From the NCBI GenBank assembly GCA_021732205.1, contig JAKFVK010000254.1, positions 1 to 38,703 on the forward strand: a stretch of DNA of 38,703 nucleotides, in the 5' to 3' direction. Position 1 is the first letter of the stretch; the number at the start of each line of letters is the position of its first letter. This DNA comes from Hyphomicrobiales bacterium (GTDB lineage: Bacteria; Pseudomonadota; Alphaproteobacteria; Rhizobiales; UBA4765). Under the pieces are notes generated by a model. The model had not been told where the DNA came from, did not search any database, and saw only the letters and a program-made list of their open reading frames with translations. Both the position numbers and the translations under genes were made by a program. Below are positions 1 to 8,706 of this stretch, one piece after another.

Positions 1-200
1 GCCTTGACGCGGCAATCCTCGCCGAGCCCGAGCGCCATGAGCAGATACTTGCCGACAATGATGCAGCGCTCCGCGCGGCTGGCCATTGGGGCGTGCCGAC
101 TTTTGTTTTGAGCGGCGAGCCGTTCTTCGGTCAGGATCGCTTCGACGTGCTCATGTGGCGGTTGAATGAGAAGGGCTTGAAGCGGCGGTTAGCCATATAA
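1..200 (+). CDS. DsbA-family / 2-hydroxychromene-2-carboxylate isomerase-like protein, C-terminal part
   Basis: Only the last 65 codons are inside the window, read in the frame starting at base 3 and ending at TAA 198-200. The visible part contains WGVPTF, then GEPFFGQDR, and ends in a short LMWRLNEKGL helix. This ending is characteristic of the kappa-class thioredoxin-fold proteins annotated as 2-hydroxychromene-2-carboxylate isomerase or DsbA-family oxidoreductase. The cis-proline of the fold is the P of GVPTF. The N-terminal active-site region is outside the window, so it cannot be decided whether the protein is a glutathione-dependent isomerase of aromatic degradation or a general oxidoreductase. 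The gene runs convergently into the next one with only 15 bases between stops. Confidence 0.8.
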   Translation, partial: LDAAILAEPERHEQILADNDAALRAAGHWGVPTFVLSGEPFFGQDRFDVLMWRLNEKGLKRRLAI

Positions 201-215
201 AGGCCGCTGGTGTGC

Positions 216-596
216 TCACACCTTGCCGCGAACGACGCCGTCCTTGATGAAAACGCGCAAGGGGGTTGTGCCGCTGTCTTTGCCATCGCGCGAACGCCAT
301 CGCCCCTGATCACACAATATGCCGCCCTGGACAAAGGAGGCGCTGAAATCGACCGTATTTTCAAACCGCCGGCCATCCGACAGAACGGCAACGAAGTCAG
401 TCATGCAAATCGCCCCCTTGATCGCCGGGCGATACTCCTCGATCATCACCCCGCCGCCACCCGTGCTTTCGAAGCGCTCCGGCAGGATCGGCCAATGATC
501 GAAAGTCTCTTCCGCGCTGACCACGATAGGGGCAGCCAGAAGAGCTAGGCTGACGAGTGTTTTTGCCAGATGCCCGATATGTCTTGAAACGCTCAT
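216..596 (-). CDS. Small exported protein of unknown function
   Basis: Encodes 126 residues from ATG 596, chosen over an upstream in-frame ATG at 644 because an AAGGAG ribosome-binding site sits at the right distance before 596. The N-terminus is a clear Sec signal peptide: a basic start, a hydrophobic LVSLALLAAP core and a probable cleavage after VVSA. The mature part, about 100 residues, has two cysteines (in AICMTD and GILCDQ) that could form a periplasmic disulfide, plus glycine-rich GGGGV. I do not recognise the family. It is transcribed divergently from the ABC importer starting at 776, with about 180 bases between the two starts. Codon use matches its neighbours, so it is probably real. 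Confidence 0.65.
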   Translation of the reverse strand: MSVSRHIGHLAKTLVSLALLAAPIVVSAEETFDHWPILPERFESTGGGGVMIEEYRPAIKGAICMTDFVAVLSDGRRFENTVDFSASFVQGGILCDQGRWRSRDGKDSGTTPLRVFIKDGVVRGKV

Positions 597-775
597 GGTG
601 ATCTCCTTTGTCTGGTTACTGCGCCGACAGTGGAATGGATGCACACGAGGCTCAGAAATTAATTGATCGACCGCGTGACGCCGTGCCTGCGCCTCCTTTC
701 ACAGTTTGACAGGCCTTCCATTGCGTGCTGCGATCACGCTATTGTATTTTGGCGTTGCACTACCGGGAGGGCTGG

Positions 776-1720
776 ATGTTTCGTTTCGTGGCTGCCGCCA
801 TCGCTGCGCTGATCGCGCTTGTCGCGACACCCCTTGCGGCTCAAACCAAGGTCAGCATCGGCTTTTCGGGCTGGACCGGCTTTGCCCCGCTTGTGTTGGC
901 CAAGGAAGCCGGGATATTCGCCAAAAACGGCCTCGACATCACCTTGAAGAAGATCCCGCAAGCCAGCCGCCATCTCGCCATGGCAGCAGGTGACATCCAG
1001 TGCGCGGCAACGACGGTTGAAACCTGGATTGTGTGGAATGCGGCCGGCATTGCCAGCACACAGATTTTTCAGATGGATAAATCCTACGGCGCCGACGGCA
1101 TGGCGGTGCGCGGCAATATTGCCTCAATCAAGGATTTGAAGGGAAAGCAGGTTGCCGCCTCCGCTCCCGGTACCGCGCCCTATTTCACGCTTGCCTGGTT
1201 TTTGAAAAAGAACGGGCTTTCCGTCAAGGATGTGACGGTCGTCAACATGGAGCCAGGCCCCGCCGCCCAGGCTTTCATCGCCGGACAGAATGACGTTGCG
1301 ATGACCTATGAACCCTATCTTTCGGCGGTCCGCGATAAGCCGGAAGCCGGCAAGATCATCGCCACCACGCTGGACTATCCCATGATCATGGACACGTTCG
1401 GCTGCACGCCGAAATTCCTCGCCGAGAATGAGGCTGCGGCCAAAGCGCTGGCGAAGAGCTATTTCGAGGCGGTCGCCCTGATCAAATCGGATCAGTCGAA
1501 AGCCTATGACATCATGGGCGCCGACGTGAAGCAGAGCGGCGAACAGTTTGGCAATTCGGCGAAATATCTGCGCTGGCAGGACAAGGATGCCAACAAGGCC
1601 TTCTTTGCCGGCGATTTCAAGTCGTTCTCCAGGGAAGCTGCCGATCTCCTTCTGGAAATTGGTGTCATCAAGCAGATACCCGATCTGACCAGGCTGGCGG
1701 ATACGCGCTTTCTCGACTGA
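776..1720 (+). CDS. NitT/TauT-type ABC transporter substrate-binding protein
   Basis: A 314-residue periplasmic binding protein. The start at ATG 776 follows GGGAGG and begins a Sec signal peptide (FRFVAAAIAALIAL, cleavage near LAAQ). An in-frame start at 725 would bury this signal and is less likely. After the signal come the features of the SsuA/TauA/ThiY-like fold: GFSGWTGFAPLVLAKEAG at the first lobe, then IKDLKGKQVA, and an APGTAPYFTLAWFL loop. Members bind nitrate, taurine, alkanesulfonates, pyrimidine thiamine precursors or aromatic acids. The sequence seen here does not settle which. The permease follows after 78 bases and the ATPase overlaps the permease, giving a complete importer. 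No riboswitch was recognised upstream. Confidence 0.88.
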   Translation: MFRFVAAAIAALIALVATPLAAQTKVSIGFSGWTGFAPLVLAKEAGIFAKNGLDITLKKIPQASRHLAMAAGDIQCAATTVETWIVWNAAGIASTQIFQMDKSYGADGMAVRGNIASIKDLKGKQVAASAPGTAPYFTLAWFLKKNGLSVKDVTVVNMEPGPAAQAFIAGQNDVAMTYEPYLSAVRDKPEAGKIIATTLDYPMIMDTFGCTPKFLAENEAAAKALAKSYFEAVALIKSDQSKAYDIMGADVKQSGEQFGNSAKYLRWQDKDANKAFFAGDFKSFSREAADLLLEIGVIKQIPDLTRLADTRFLD

Positions 1721-1798
1721 TGGCGAGCGCTCGTGCTTTTGCGATGTCGACAGTCCGGCATGTCCTGACACGCTGGGCCCATACATGTATCTGATCTC

Positions 1799-2572
1799 AT
1801 GAAACCGCTTGAGCCCATTTCCTTTGGCGCGCGCCTGGCGTTGGGTCTGTTGTTCTTCGTCGTTTTTGTTGCCGCATGGTCCCTGGCGACATTCGGTGGC
1901 TACGTGTCGAAGACATTCCTCGCCGATCCGCTGACGATGATCGACGAGGGGCGTATCCTCATCGTGCGCTATGGCTTTCTGGGCGATATTGCCATCACCA
2001 TCTGGCGGGTCGTCGGCGGTTTCGTTCTGGCGGCGGCCGTTGCTGTTCCCCTCGGTGTGCTGATGGGGGCCTACAAGCCGGTCGAGGCGCTGCTGGAGCC
2101 GTTTATATCGTTTGCCCGCTATCTCCCGGCTTCGGCCTTCATCCCCCTTCTTATTCTCTGGGCTGGAACCGGCGAGCTGCAAAAACTGCTCGTCATCTTC
2201 ATCGGCTCGTTTTTTCAGCTCGTTCTGATCATCGCCGTGACAGTTGGTGGCACGCGGCGCGATCTCGTCGAGGCAGCGCTGACGCTGGGCGCGAAGGATA
2301 GCCGCATCCTCACCCGCGTGCTGTTGCCGGCCGCAGGTCCGCAGATCGCCGAGACCTTGCGCCTTGTCCTTGGCTGGGCCTGGACCTATGTCATCGTTGC
2401 CGAACTCATCGGCTCGTCTGCCGGTATCGGCCACATGATCATCGACAGCCAGGCCTTGCTCGCAACCGGCCAGATCATTTTCGGCATTATCGTCATCGGC
2501 ATCATCGGGCTTGTGTCCGATTTTCTGTTCAAGGCGCTCAATCGCCGCCTGTTCGCGTGGAGCACGTTGTGA
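1799..2572 (+). CDS. NitT/TauT-type ABC transporter permease
   Basis: Encodes 257 residues with about six hydrophobic segments, typical of the SsuC/TauC permease family. The conserved ATPase-contact loop is visible as [20 protein letters not shown], and the final part has the family's GIGHMIIDSQ motif followed by a last membrane helix ending in NRRLFAW. It forms the inner-membrane channel for the substrate delivered by the protein encoded at 776-1720. The stop codon TGA overlaps a GTG start of the ATPase gene (GTGA at 2569-2572), so the two are probably translationally coupled. Confidence 0.9.
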   Translation: MKPLEPISFGARLALGLLFFVVFVAAWSLATFGGYVSKTFLADPLTMIDEGRILIVRYGFLGDIAITIWRVVGGFVLAAAVAVPLGVLMGAYKPVEALLEPFISFARYLPASAFIPLLILWAGTGELQKLLVIFIGSFFQLVLIIAVTVGGTRRDLVEAALTLGAKDSRILTRVLLPAAGPQIAETLRLVLGWAWTYVIVAELIGSSAGIGHMIIDSQALLATGQIIFGIIVIGIIGLVSDFLFKALNRRLFAWSTL

Positions 2573-3351
2573 GCAAGCTCAGCGTCGAAAACGTGTCGCG
2601 GCAGTTTCCCGCTCCCAGGGGCGGTGCGCCCGTGCCGGCGCTGCTGCCGGTCGATTTGACGGTCGCCGACAATGATTTTCTCGTCCTGCTCGGACCCTCG
2701 GGATGTGGCAAATCAACCCTGCTGCGCCTGATCGCCGGGCTTGATCGCCCGACGACGGGGCGCATCCTGCTTGACGGCAGACCGGTGAGCGCGCCCGGTC
2801 CTGATCGCGGCATGGTGTTCCAGTCCTATACGCTGTTTCCGTGGCTGACGGTTGCAGACAACATCGCCTTCGGCCTGCGTGAAAAAGGCCTGGACGAGGC
2901 GAGCGTCAAACCGATTATCTCCGACTGGCTGGAGCGTATTGGCCTGGCGGGTTTTGGCAACCACTACCCCAAGCAGCTTTCCGGCGGCATGCAGCAGCGA
3001 ACCGCCATCGCCCGGGCGCTGGCAACCGATCCGACGATCCTTCTTCTCGATGAACCCTTCGGCGCGCTTGATAATCAAACACGTGGATTGATGCAGGAAA
3101 TGCTGTTGTCGATCTGGGAGAAGCAGAAAAAAACGGTGGTATTCGTCACTCATGATATTGAAGAGGCGGTTTTTCTGGCCTCGCGCGTGATCGTCATGAC
3201 CGCTCGACCGGGCCGGATCAAGGCGGAAATCGCCATCGATCTTGCCCATCCACGCCACTATACAGTGAAAACAAGCAGCGAATTTTCAGCTCTTAAGGCG
3301 CGTTTGACGGAAGAAATCCGCTCGGAGGCCTTGCTGGCCGCGCATGTTTAA
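2569..3351 (+). CDS. NitT/TauT-type ABC transporter ATP-binding protein
   Basis: An ABC ATPase of about 260 residues. It shows Walker A (GPSGCGKST), a Q-loop ([13 protein letters not shown]), the signature LSGGMQQR, Walker B ([12 protein letters not shown]) and a switch histidine ([12 protein letters not shown]), followed by the MTARPGRI segment seen in SsuB/TauB-type subunits. Two GTG starts are possible: 2569, which overlaps the permease stop by four bases, and 2557, four codons earlier. I prefer 2569 for coupling, but the choice is not decisive. It powers the importer with the two preceding genes. An AT-rich stretch of about 115 bases follows, which probably holds the promoter of the next gene. 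Confidence 0.9.
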   Translation: MSKLSVENVSRQFPAPRGGAPVPALLPVDLTVADNDFLVLLGPSGCGKSTLLRLIAGLDRPTTGRILLDGRPVSAPGPDRGMVFQSYTLFPWLTVADNIAFGLREKGLDEASVKPIISDWLERIGLAGFGNHYPKQLSGGMQQRTAIARALATDPTILLLDEPFGALDNQTRGLMQEMLLSIWEKQKKTVVFVTHDIEEAVFLASRVIVMTARPGRIKAEIAIDLAHPRHYTVKTSSEFSALKARLTEEIRSEALLAAHV

Positions 3352-3484
3352 CAAATGATATAAAGAAAAATCGCCGTTTTACGAAAATTAAAACATAACT
3401 TTATCCAATCCGGGAAGTTTACCTCACGGAAAGAGATATAGCCGATAACGTCCTCAACAACAAAACGTGAAGTGGGGACGTGTT

Positions 3485-4729
3485 ATGATCAAATGTAAGT
3501 CAACGAAGTCGATTCAATTTTGCTTTACTAAGATTGTTGAATGGGGTGCGCCAGTTGTAGCTTCGGTTGCAACGCTATGCGGCGCCACGTTGGCGGGTAG
3601 CGCGCCGGCGCACGCCCACGTCAAATGGTTCGCCACGTTTGATGTGGCAGCCGAACCCATGCCTCTGTCGCAGGTGCTGACCCCTGTTTTTTGGGCAGCT
3701 TTAGCCTTTGCGGCGCTGGTTCTAGCGCTGATCAGCCTGGTTGAGGATCAGAAACTCGGGCAATGGTCGCACCACATCATGAATTCGCTGACAGCGCCGT
3801 TCGAAGGACGAATGGATGACGTCATGCGGGCCGGCACGGCGGTGTTTTTCGTCTGCCTGTGGGTGATTGGTGGCATCTATCTGACGCCTGAACTGAAAAC
3901 GACCAGCGAATGGGTGCCATGGCTGCAATTTGCCATTGCTGCGTCGCTGTTCTTTAAGGTGACCATGCCCTTTGCGACGATTGGCATCTTCGCGCTGTGG
4001 TGCTTGGCGGTCCAGCAATATGGCCTCTTCCATATGCTTGACTACCCGATCTTTCTGGCAACTGCGGTCTATTTTACACTTTTTGCCTGCAGCAATCCTT
4101 ATCTGCGCGAAATGCGCATGCCCGTTCTGCGCTGGGGCGCGGCGATCACCTTGATGTGGGCCAGCATCGAGAAATTCGCCTATCCGCACTGGACGACACC
4201 AGTCTTGATCGCCAAACCTTATCTCGCCGCCGGCTTCGATGCCGATACATTCATGACGCTGGCCGGTGTGGTTGAATTCGGCCTTGCCTTCGCTCTCATC
4301 TGCTCGCCTTTGGCGCGCCGCCTCGGAGCGCTGGCTCTGGCCGTTCTCTTCATTGCCGCGGTCATTCCCTTCGGCAAGATCGACGCTATCGGCCACCTCG
4401 TCATCATCCTGATTTTGGTAACCATCATCGGTGAACGGCGCCAGCAGGATCGTACCAATTTTCTCACCTGGGCGCGGACCTCCCAGTTGAAGTTTGCCGC
4501 ACTCGCGGGCTTCTTCCTGTGCTACTACATGGGTCATGCGGCGCTGTTCAACCACAACAATGCCGGTCACAGCATAGCGCTGATCGGCAAGGCAAACGCG
4601 GCGGCGAGCGCGGAGATTTGCACACATGACCATGGCGATGAGGTTCATGGCGATCATGACCACGCCCATGATGGCCATGACCATAGTGACCATGTTCACC
4701 CGCCGGGTACCAAACCGCATAGCCATTGA
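3485..4729 (+). CDS. Polytopic membrane protein with histidine-rich C-terminal tail
   Basis: Encodes 414 residues from ATG 3485, preceded by GTGGGGACG. A GTG at 3467 would add six residues. An N-terminal hydrophobic stretch ending in APAHAH could be a signal peptide, and about eight further hydrophobic segments follow. The middle part (EKFAYPHWTTP, then GVVEFGLAFALI) resembles the DoxX-like four-helix arrangement, but the assignment is weak. The last 35 residues are almost all H, D and G, with repeated HDH and HGD, a pattern seen in proteins that bind Zn, Ni, Co or Cu. The function is unknown; metal handling at the membrane is an inference. It has its own AT-rich upstream region and is not obviously in an operon. 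The stop lies 23 bases from the convergent dehydrogenase stop. Confidence 0.75.
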   Translation: MIKCKSTKSIQFCFTKIVEWGAPVVASVATLCGATLAGSAPAHAHVKWFATFDVAAEPMPLSQVLTPVFWAALAFAALVLALISLVEDQKLGQWSHHIMNSLTAPFEGRMDDVMRAGTAVFFVCLWVIGGIYLTPELKTTSEWVPWLQFAIAASLFFKVTMPFATIGIFALWCLAVQQYGLFHMLDYPIFLATAVYFTLFACSNPYLREMRMPVLRWGAAITLMWASIEKFAYPHWTTPVLIAKPYLAAGFDADTFMTLAGVVEFGLAFALICSPLARRLGALALAVLFIAAVIPFGKIDAIGHLVIILILVTIIGERRQQDRTNFLTWARTSQLKFAALAGFFLCYYMGHAALFNHNNAGHSIALIGKANAAASAEICTHDHGDEVHGDHDHAHDGHDHSDHVHPPGTKPHSH

Positions 4730-4752
4730 CGCAGCTTGCAGGCGCAGGCCTG

Positions 4753-5553
4753 TCAGCCCATCGGCACCGCAACGCTCTGCCCGCCATCAACGGGCAGGGC
4801 GATGCCTGTAATAAAGCGAGCGTCGTTGGAAGCCAGGAACGCTGCCGCATGGGCAATGTCGAACGCCGTTCCCATCCGCCCCATTGGCACGGCGCGGTTG
4901 CGGGCTGCCACCATCTCGTCAATCGAGGCGTAATTGCCGGCAATCTGCTTGTAGATCATCGGTGTGTCGATGAGGCCGGGCAGGATGGTGTTGGCGCGGA
5001 TGCCGTGGGGGGCATATTGAACGGCGAGGGCGGAGGTTGCCTGCACGATGGCAGCCTTTGACGCATAATAGGAAAAATAGGGGTAGCCGACGAAACGGAT
5101 CGCCGCGAGCGACGCGATGTTGAGGATGACGCCCTGCTTGCGGGCGATGAAATGCGGCAGCAGGCAGCGGCAGGTGCGGTAGACGGAGCCGAGATTGATG
5201 TCGATCGAGCGTGTGAAATCCGCTTCGGCAAGATCGATCGGACTGCCATTGACGACGACGCCGACATTATTGTGAAGGATGTCGATGGCGCCGAAATATC
5301 GAAGCGCGGTCGCTGTTGCCGCCTCGACGCTCGCAAGGTCGGTGACATCGGCGGCAAGCGCGATCACCGCGCCACCTTCGCCAGCGATGATCGCGGCGGT
5401 TTCTTCCGCCGCCGGCAGCGCGATGTCGACGGCGATGATTTTTGCGCCTTCCCGGGCGAAGGTGACGGCGGTGGCCTTGCCATTGCCCCAGCCCGGTCCG
5501 CTTGAGCCGGCGCCGAAGACGATGGCTGTCTTGCCGTCAAGCCGACCCGCCAT
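4753..5553 (-). CDS. Short-chain dehydrogenase/reductase (SDR)
   Basis: Encodes 266 residues from ATG 5553, which has AGGAG eight bases upstream. The NAD(P)-binding motif is GAGSSGPGWGNGKA, a longer version of the classical TGxxxGxG found in one SDR subgroup. NNVG replaces the usual NNAG, and the catalytic residues are the S of NIASL and the Y and K of YYASKAA. The acidic residue after beta-2 (AVDIA) suggests NAD preference. It is the last gene of the minus-strand TRAP group, 11 bases after the permease stop, so it probably oxidises a hydroxyl group of the imported substrate or of a later intermediate. The substrate cannot be read from the sequence. Confidence 0.88.
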   Translation of the reverse strand: MAGRLDGKTAIVFGAGSSGPGWGNGKATAVTFAREGAKIIAVDIALPAAEETAAIIAGEGGAVIALAADVTDLASVEAATATALRYFGAIDILHNNVGVVVNGSPIDLAEADFTRSIDINLGSVYRTCRCLLPHFIARKQGVILNIASLAAIRFVGYPYFSYYASKAAIVQATSALAVQYAPHGIRANTILPGLIDTPMIYKQIAGNYASIDEMVAARNRAVPMGRMGTAFDIAHAAAFLASNDARFITGIALPVDGGQSVAVPMG

Positions 5554-5564
5554 ATCATGCACTC

Positions 5565-7442
5565 CTATAGAAACCCGATGGAAATCCACGGCACGGCAGC
5601 AACCACACCAAGGCCGACCAGAAGCGCCAGCATATAGGCCCAGATCGGTGCGATACCCTCATCAGGATGCACCTTGCCGATGGCACAGGCGGCATAATAA
5701 CCAACGCCAAAGGGCGGCGCGAAGAGCCCGAGCCCCATGGCAAGGATCACCACCATGGCGTAGTGGACCTCATGAACGCCGACCGTTTTGGCGATGGGAA
5801 AGAGCAGTGGTCCAAACAGGACGATTGCCGGAATACCCTCAAGCACGCTGCCAAGAATTACAAAGGCGATAATCGATACAATGAGAAACCCGGCGACCCC
5901 GCCCGGCAATGTCGTCATGAAGGTGGCTAGGGTTCGCGAGAAACCCGATTGCGTCAGCCCCCACGCCATGGCTGACGCCGCGCCGATGATGAAGAGAATG
6001 GCGCCCGACAGCGTCGCCGTTTCAACCAGCATGGGCTGCAGGCGCCGAAAATCAAACTGACGGTAGATCAGGAGCCCGGCGATGACGGTATAGCCGATGC
6101 CGATGGTCGACACTTCGGTGGCCGTTGCCACGCCTTCGACCACTGCCGCGCGGATGATGAAGGGGAGAGCCAGCGCCGGCACGGCGATCACAAAGCTTCG
6201 GACGATTTCGCCACCAGTCGCTCGCCTGACTCGCGACAGGTCATCGCTGCGGTAGCGCCACGCCACCACCACGCAAAGCCCGATTGCCAGCACCAGCCCC
6301 GGCAGCAAGCCCCCCGTGAACAGGGCAGCAATCGACACGCCCGTCACCGAGCCGATGGTAATCAGCACGATTGAGGGCGGGATCGTCTCGGTCTGCGCCC
6401 CTGTAGCCGACAGCAGCGCGACGAGATCGCCCGGCTTGGCGCCGCGCGCTTTCATCTCAGGGAACAAGGCCGGTGCGACGGCTGCCATGTCAGCGGCCTT
6501 CGAGCCGGAGATACCCGAGACGAGATACATGGCACCGATCAGCACATAGGAAAGCCCGCCGCGCACATGGCCGAGCAGCGAGGCAAGAAACGTCACCATG
6601 GCGCGCGCCATGCCCGTCATCTCAATGAGCAGGCCGAGGAAGACAAACAGCGGCACCGCCAGCAGAATGAGATGGCTCATGCCCTCGTCCATGCGCCCGA
6701 CCATGACCATCGTCGGCACGCGCGTGGTGAGCGCGATGAAGCCGAAGGTGGCGATGGCAAACGCAAAGCCGATGGGAACGCCCAACAACACGGCGCCAAG
6801 CACGATGACGACAAAGAAGATGACGAGGTTGCCATAACCCAATGTCTTGAAGCCCGGTCCGGCGAATTTGAAGGCAAGCACAATCAGGGCAAGGCCGCCG
6901 AGCGTCAGGACCGCATGTGACAGGCGCGATTCCAGAACCAGACGATTGACCCCGAAGATGAGCATGAGAACAACGCCGCAGGGGAAGGCGGCAGCTCGCC
7001 ACGAGCCCGACAATTCGAGGGCGGACGTAGTGATAAAGCTCTCCTCGTAGGCGTATTCGATGGCCGATGGCAGCACGAGGACGAGGAAGCCCAGACACAC
7101 CGCCAGAGCCAGCGTGTCGAAGAATGCCTGGCGATGGGCGCCGAAATAGGCGACGAGCGCCGTCATGCGCATATGGGCGTTGGCGCGCACGGCAATCACC
7201 GCGCCAAACATGGCGAGCCACAGGAAGAGCGTCGAGGCCAGTTCATCCGACCACGTCAGAGGACGGTGCAGGACATAGCGCGCGAAGACCCCGGCAAGCA
7301 GGACAATGACTTCAGCAATAACCAGAAGGGCTGCCAGCCATGCAATGCACGCGCCGAGAGCGTTATCGAAGCGGCTGACCTGCCGCCTCCAGCCGCTTTC
7401 GTAGTCCTGTGGCTTTCGCTCAGCTGCTCCTGCGATATCCAT
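5565..7442 (-). CDS. TRAP transporter fused permease (DctQ-DctM)
   Basis: A 625-residue inner-membrane protein that fuses the small and large TRAP permease subunits. Residues 1 to about 165 are DctQ-like, with four hydrophobic helices and the RYVLHRPLTWSDELA segment. From about residue 200 the DctM part follows, with VPIGFAFAIATFGF, AVPLFVFLGLLIEMTG, SGISGSKAADMAAVAP and PPSIVLITIGS, all hallmarks of the large subunit. It uses an ion gradient to import the acid captured by the DctP protein. Its start lies nine bases after the dctP stop, so the three genes dctP, dctQM and the dehydrogenase form one minus-strand operon. Fused QM proteins are known in TRAP systems; no defect is visible. Confidence 0.92.
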   Translation of the reverse strand: MDIAGAAERKPQDYESGWRRQVSRFDNALGACIAWLAALLVIAEVIVLLAGVFARYVLHRPLTWSDELASTLFLWLAMFGAVIAVRANAHMRMTALVAYFGAHRQAFFDTLALAVCLGFLVLVLPSAIEYAYEESFITTSALELSGSWRAAAFPCGVVLMLIFGVNRLVLESRLSHAVLTLGGLALIVLAFKFAGPGFKTLGYGNLVIFFVVIVLGAVLLGVPIGFAFAIATFGFIALTTRVPTMVMVGRMDEGMSHLILLAVPLFVFLGLLIEMTGMARAMVTFLASLLGHVRGGLSYVLIGAMYLVSGISGSKAADMAAVAPALFPEMKARGAKPGDLVALLSATGAQTETIPPSIVLITIGSVTGVSIAALFTGGLLPGLVLAIGLCVVVAWRYRSDDLSRVRRATGGEIVRSFVIAVPALALPFIIRAAVVEGVATATEVSTIGIGYTVIAGLLIYRQFDFRRLQPMLVETATLSGAILFIIGAASAMAWGLTQSGFSRTLATFMTTLPGGVAGFLIVSIIAFVILGSVLEGIPAIVLFGPLLFPIAKTVGVHEVHYAMVVILAMGLGLFAPPFGVGYYAACAIGKVHPDEGIAPIWAYMLALLVGLGVVAAVPWISIGFL

Positions 7443-7451
7443 GATCTTGTG

Positions 7452-8489
7452 TCAGCTGAGTTTGCCGACGGCCGTCTCCAGGATCGTCCATGCTTCATCG
7501 CCGAATTTCTGCTTCCATTCGCCGTAGAACCCGGCGCTGCGCAGCTTTTCGCGGAAGGCCGCCGGATTGACGTCGTTGAATTTCAGACCCTTCGTCGTCA
7601 GCGTCTCGCGCAGGCCCTTCGTCAGCTCGGCGACGTCAGCGCGTTCCGCCACCGCTCCCGCATTGAGATTCTTCGCAACAATCTCCTGAATATCCTTCGG
7701 CAGAGCCTCCCAATTGCGGCGGTTGGCAAGCACCCAGAAGCCGTCCCACATATGGTTGGTGGTCGAGCAATTGGTCTGCACCTCGTAGAGCTTGCCCGTG
7801 TCGATGATGGCCAGCGGGTTTTCCTGCCCGTCGACGATTTTCGACTGCAGCGCCGAGTAGACCTCGTTGAAGTTGATGGTCGTTGGCGCCGCGCCGAAGG
7901 CCTTGAACATCGATGTCCAAAGAGGCGCAGGCGGCACGCGCAGCTTCACCCCTTCGAAATCACCAGGCGTCAGGATCGGTTTGGTGCTGGTGGTTGTCTG
8001 GCGAAAGCCATTATCCCATGGCTTGTCCATGGCAAGGATCTGCCGGCTCTTGGCGATTTCACCTCGGATATAGGCGCCAAGCGGCCCGTCCATCGCCTTC
8101 CATACCGTGTCATAGCTGTCGAAGGCAAAGCCGACGCCATTGATGGCGGCAGCCGGCACCAGCGTTGACAGGATGAGGCCGGACAGGGTGAAGAAATCAA
8201 CGCCGCCATTGCGGATTTGTCCCAGCGTATCGGTGTCGGACCCAAGCTGGCTCGATGGGAAGATCTGGAACTCGAACCGCCCGCCCGTTTCCGTTTTGAT
8301 GCGGTCAGCAGCTTCTTGCAGGCGCTTGTTGAGCGGATGCGTCAACGCCAGATTATTGGCAAATTTATAAGTGAATTCAGCCGCATGCGCGCGCCCGATG
8401 GCGAATGTCGAAATGCTGGCGGCAGTGCCCGCGAGGACGCTTCGGTTGAACAGGCGACGCGATAATGCGTAAGTTGTTTTTGTGCTCAT
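7452..8489 (-). CDS. TRAP transporter substrate-binding protein (DctP family)
   Basis: Encodes 345 residues from ATG 8489. GAGGAA lies at a suitable distance from this start, but too close to the ATG two codons earlier at 8495. The N-terminus has a twin-arginine-like SRRLFNRSVLAG followed by a hydrophobic stretch and AHAAE, so export may be by Tat or Sec. The mature part shows the DctP fold: HPLNKRLQEAADRI, then EFQIFPSSQLGSDTD, and FEGVKLRVPPAP, whose arginine is the usual carboxylate ligand of this family. The substrate is therefore most likely an organic acid. It leads the minus-strand operon and is divergent from the thiolase/ligase operon, from which it is separated by about 215 bases. 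Confidence 0.92.
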   Translation of the reverse strand: MSTKTTYALSRRLFNRSVLAGTAASISTFAIGRAHAAEFTYKFANNLALTHPLNKRLQEAADRIKTETGGRFEFQIFPSSQLGSDTDTLGQIRNGGVDFFTLSGLILSTLVPAAAINGVGFAFDSYDTVWKAMDGPLGAYIRGEIAKSRQILAMDKPWDNGFRQTTTSTKPILTPGDFEGVKLRVPPAPLWTSMFKAFGAAPTTINFNEVYSALQSKIVDGQENPLAIIDTGKLYEVQTNCSTTNHMWDGFWVLANRRNWEALPKDIQEIVAKNLNAGAVAERADVAELTKGLRETLTTKGLKFNDVNPAAFREKLRSAGFYGEWKQKFGDEAWTILETAVGKLS

Positions 8490-8632
8490 GGTCATTTCCT
8501 CACCGGTTGTCGCAGCGCGTCGATCGTTTGCAGGTGCCGAAGCGTCAGCTTTGAATAAGCACGACTATTGAGAGGCAGGGTGTGGGCTGTCAATCGCTTT
8601 CAACGCCGAACACGGCGATCACGCGCTCTGTG

Positions 8633-8665
8633 CGCTCTCCCTTGCAGCCCGTGCGCAAGAGAGCG
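8633..8665. repeat. Inverted repeat in the divergent promoter region
   Basis: CGCTCTC at 8633-8639 is matched by GAGAGCG at 8659-8665, with an inner TTGC/GCAA pair continuing the symmetry. It lies between the divergent dctP and thiolase operons, 41 bases before the thiolase start. It could be an operator shared by both operons or a hairpin in the thiolase leader. No T-run follows, so it is not a typical terminator. Confidence 0.4.
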
Positions 8666-8706
8666 AAGATGGCGCTTTGCGAAAGACCTGAAAAAGAGGA
8701 AACGTC

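Noticed and set aside
645-775. Riboswitch before the NitT/TauT importer
   Set aside because: I looked for thiamine-type conserved elements because some such importers carry pyrimidine precursors, and found no matching core.
1124-2434. Long open frame of 436 codons on the minus strand
   Set aside because: It lies antisense to the binding-protein and permease genes, and its product is rich in charged and low-complexity residues without any domain.
3722-4726. Long minus-strand frame opposite the histidine-tailed membrane protein
   Set aside because: Mirror frame of a real gene; no ribosome-binding site or recognisable domain.
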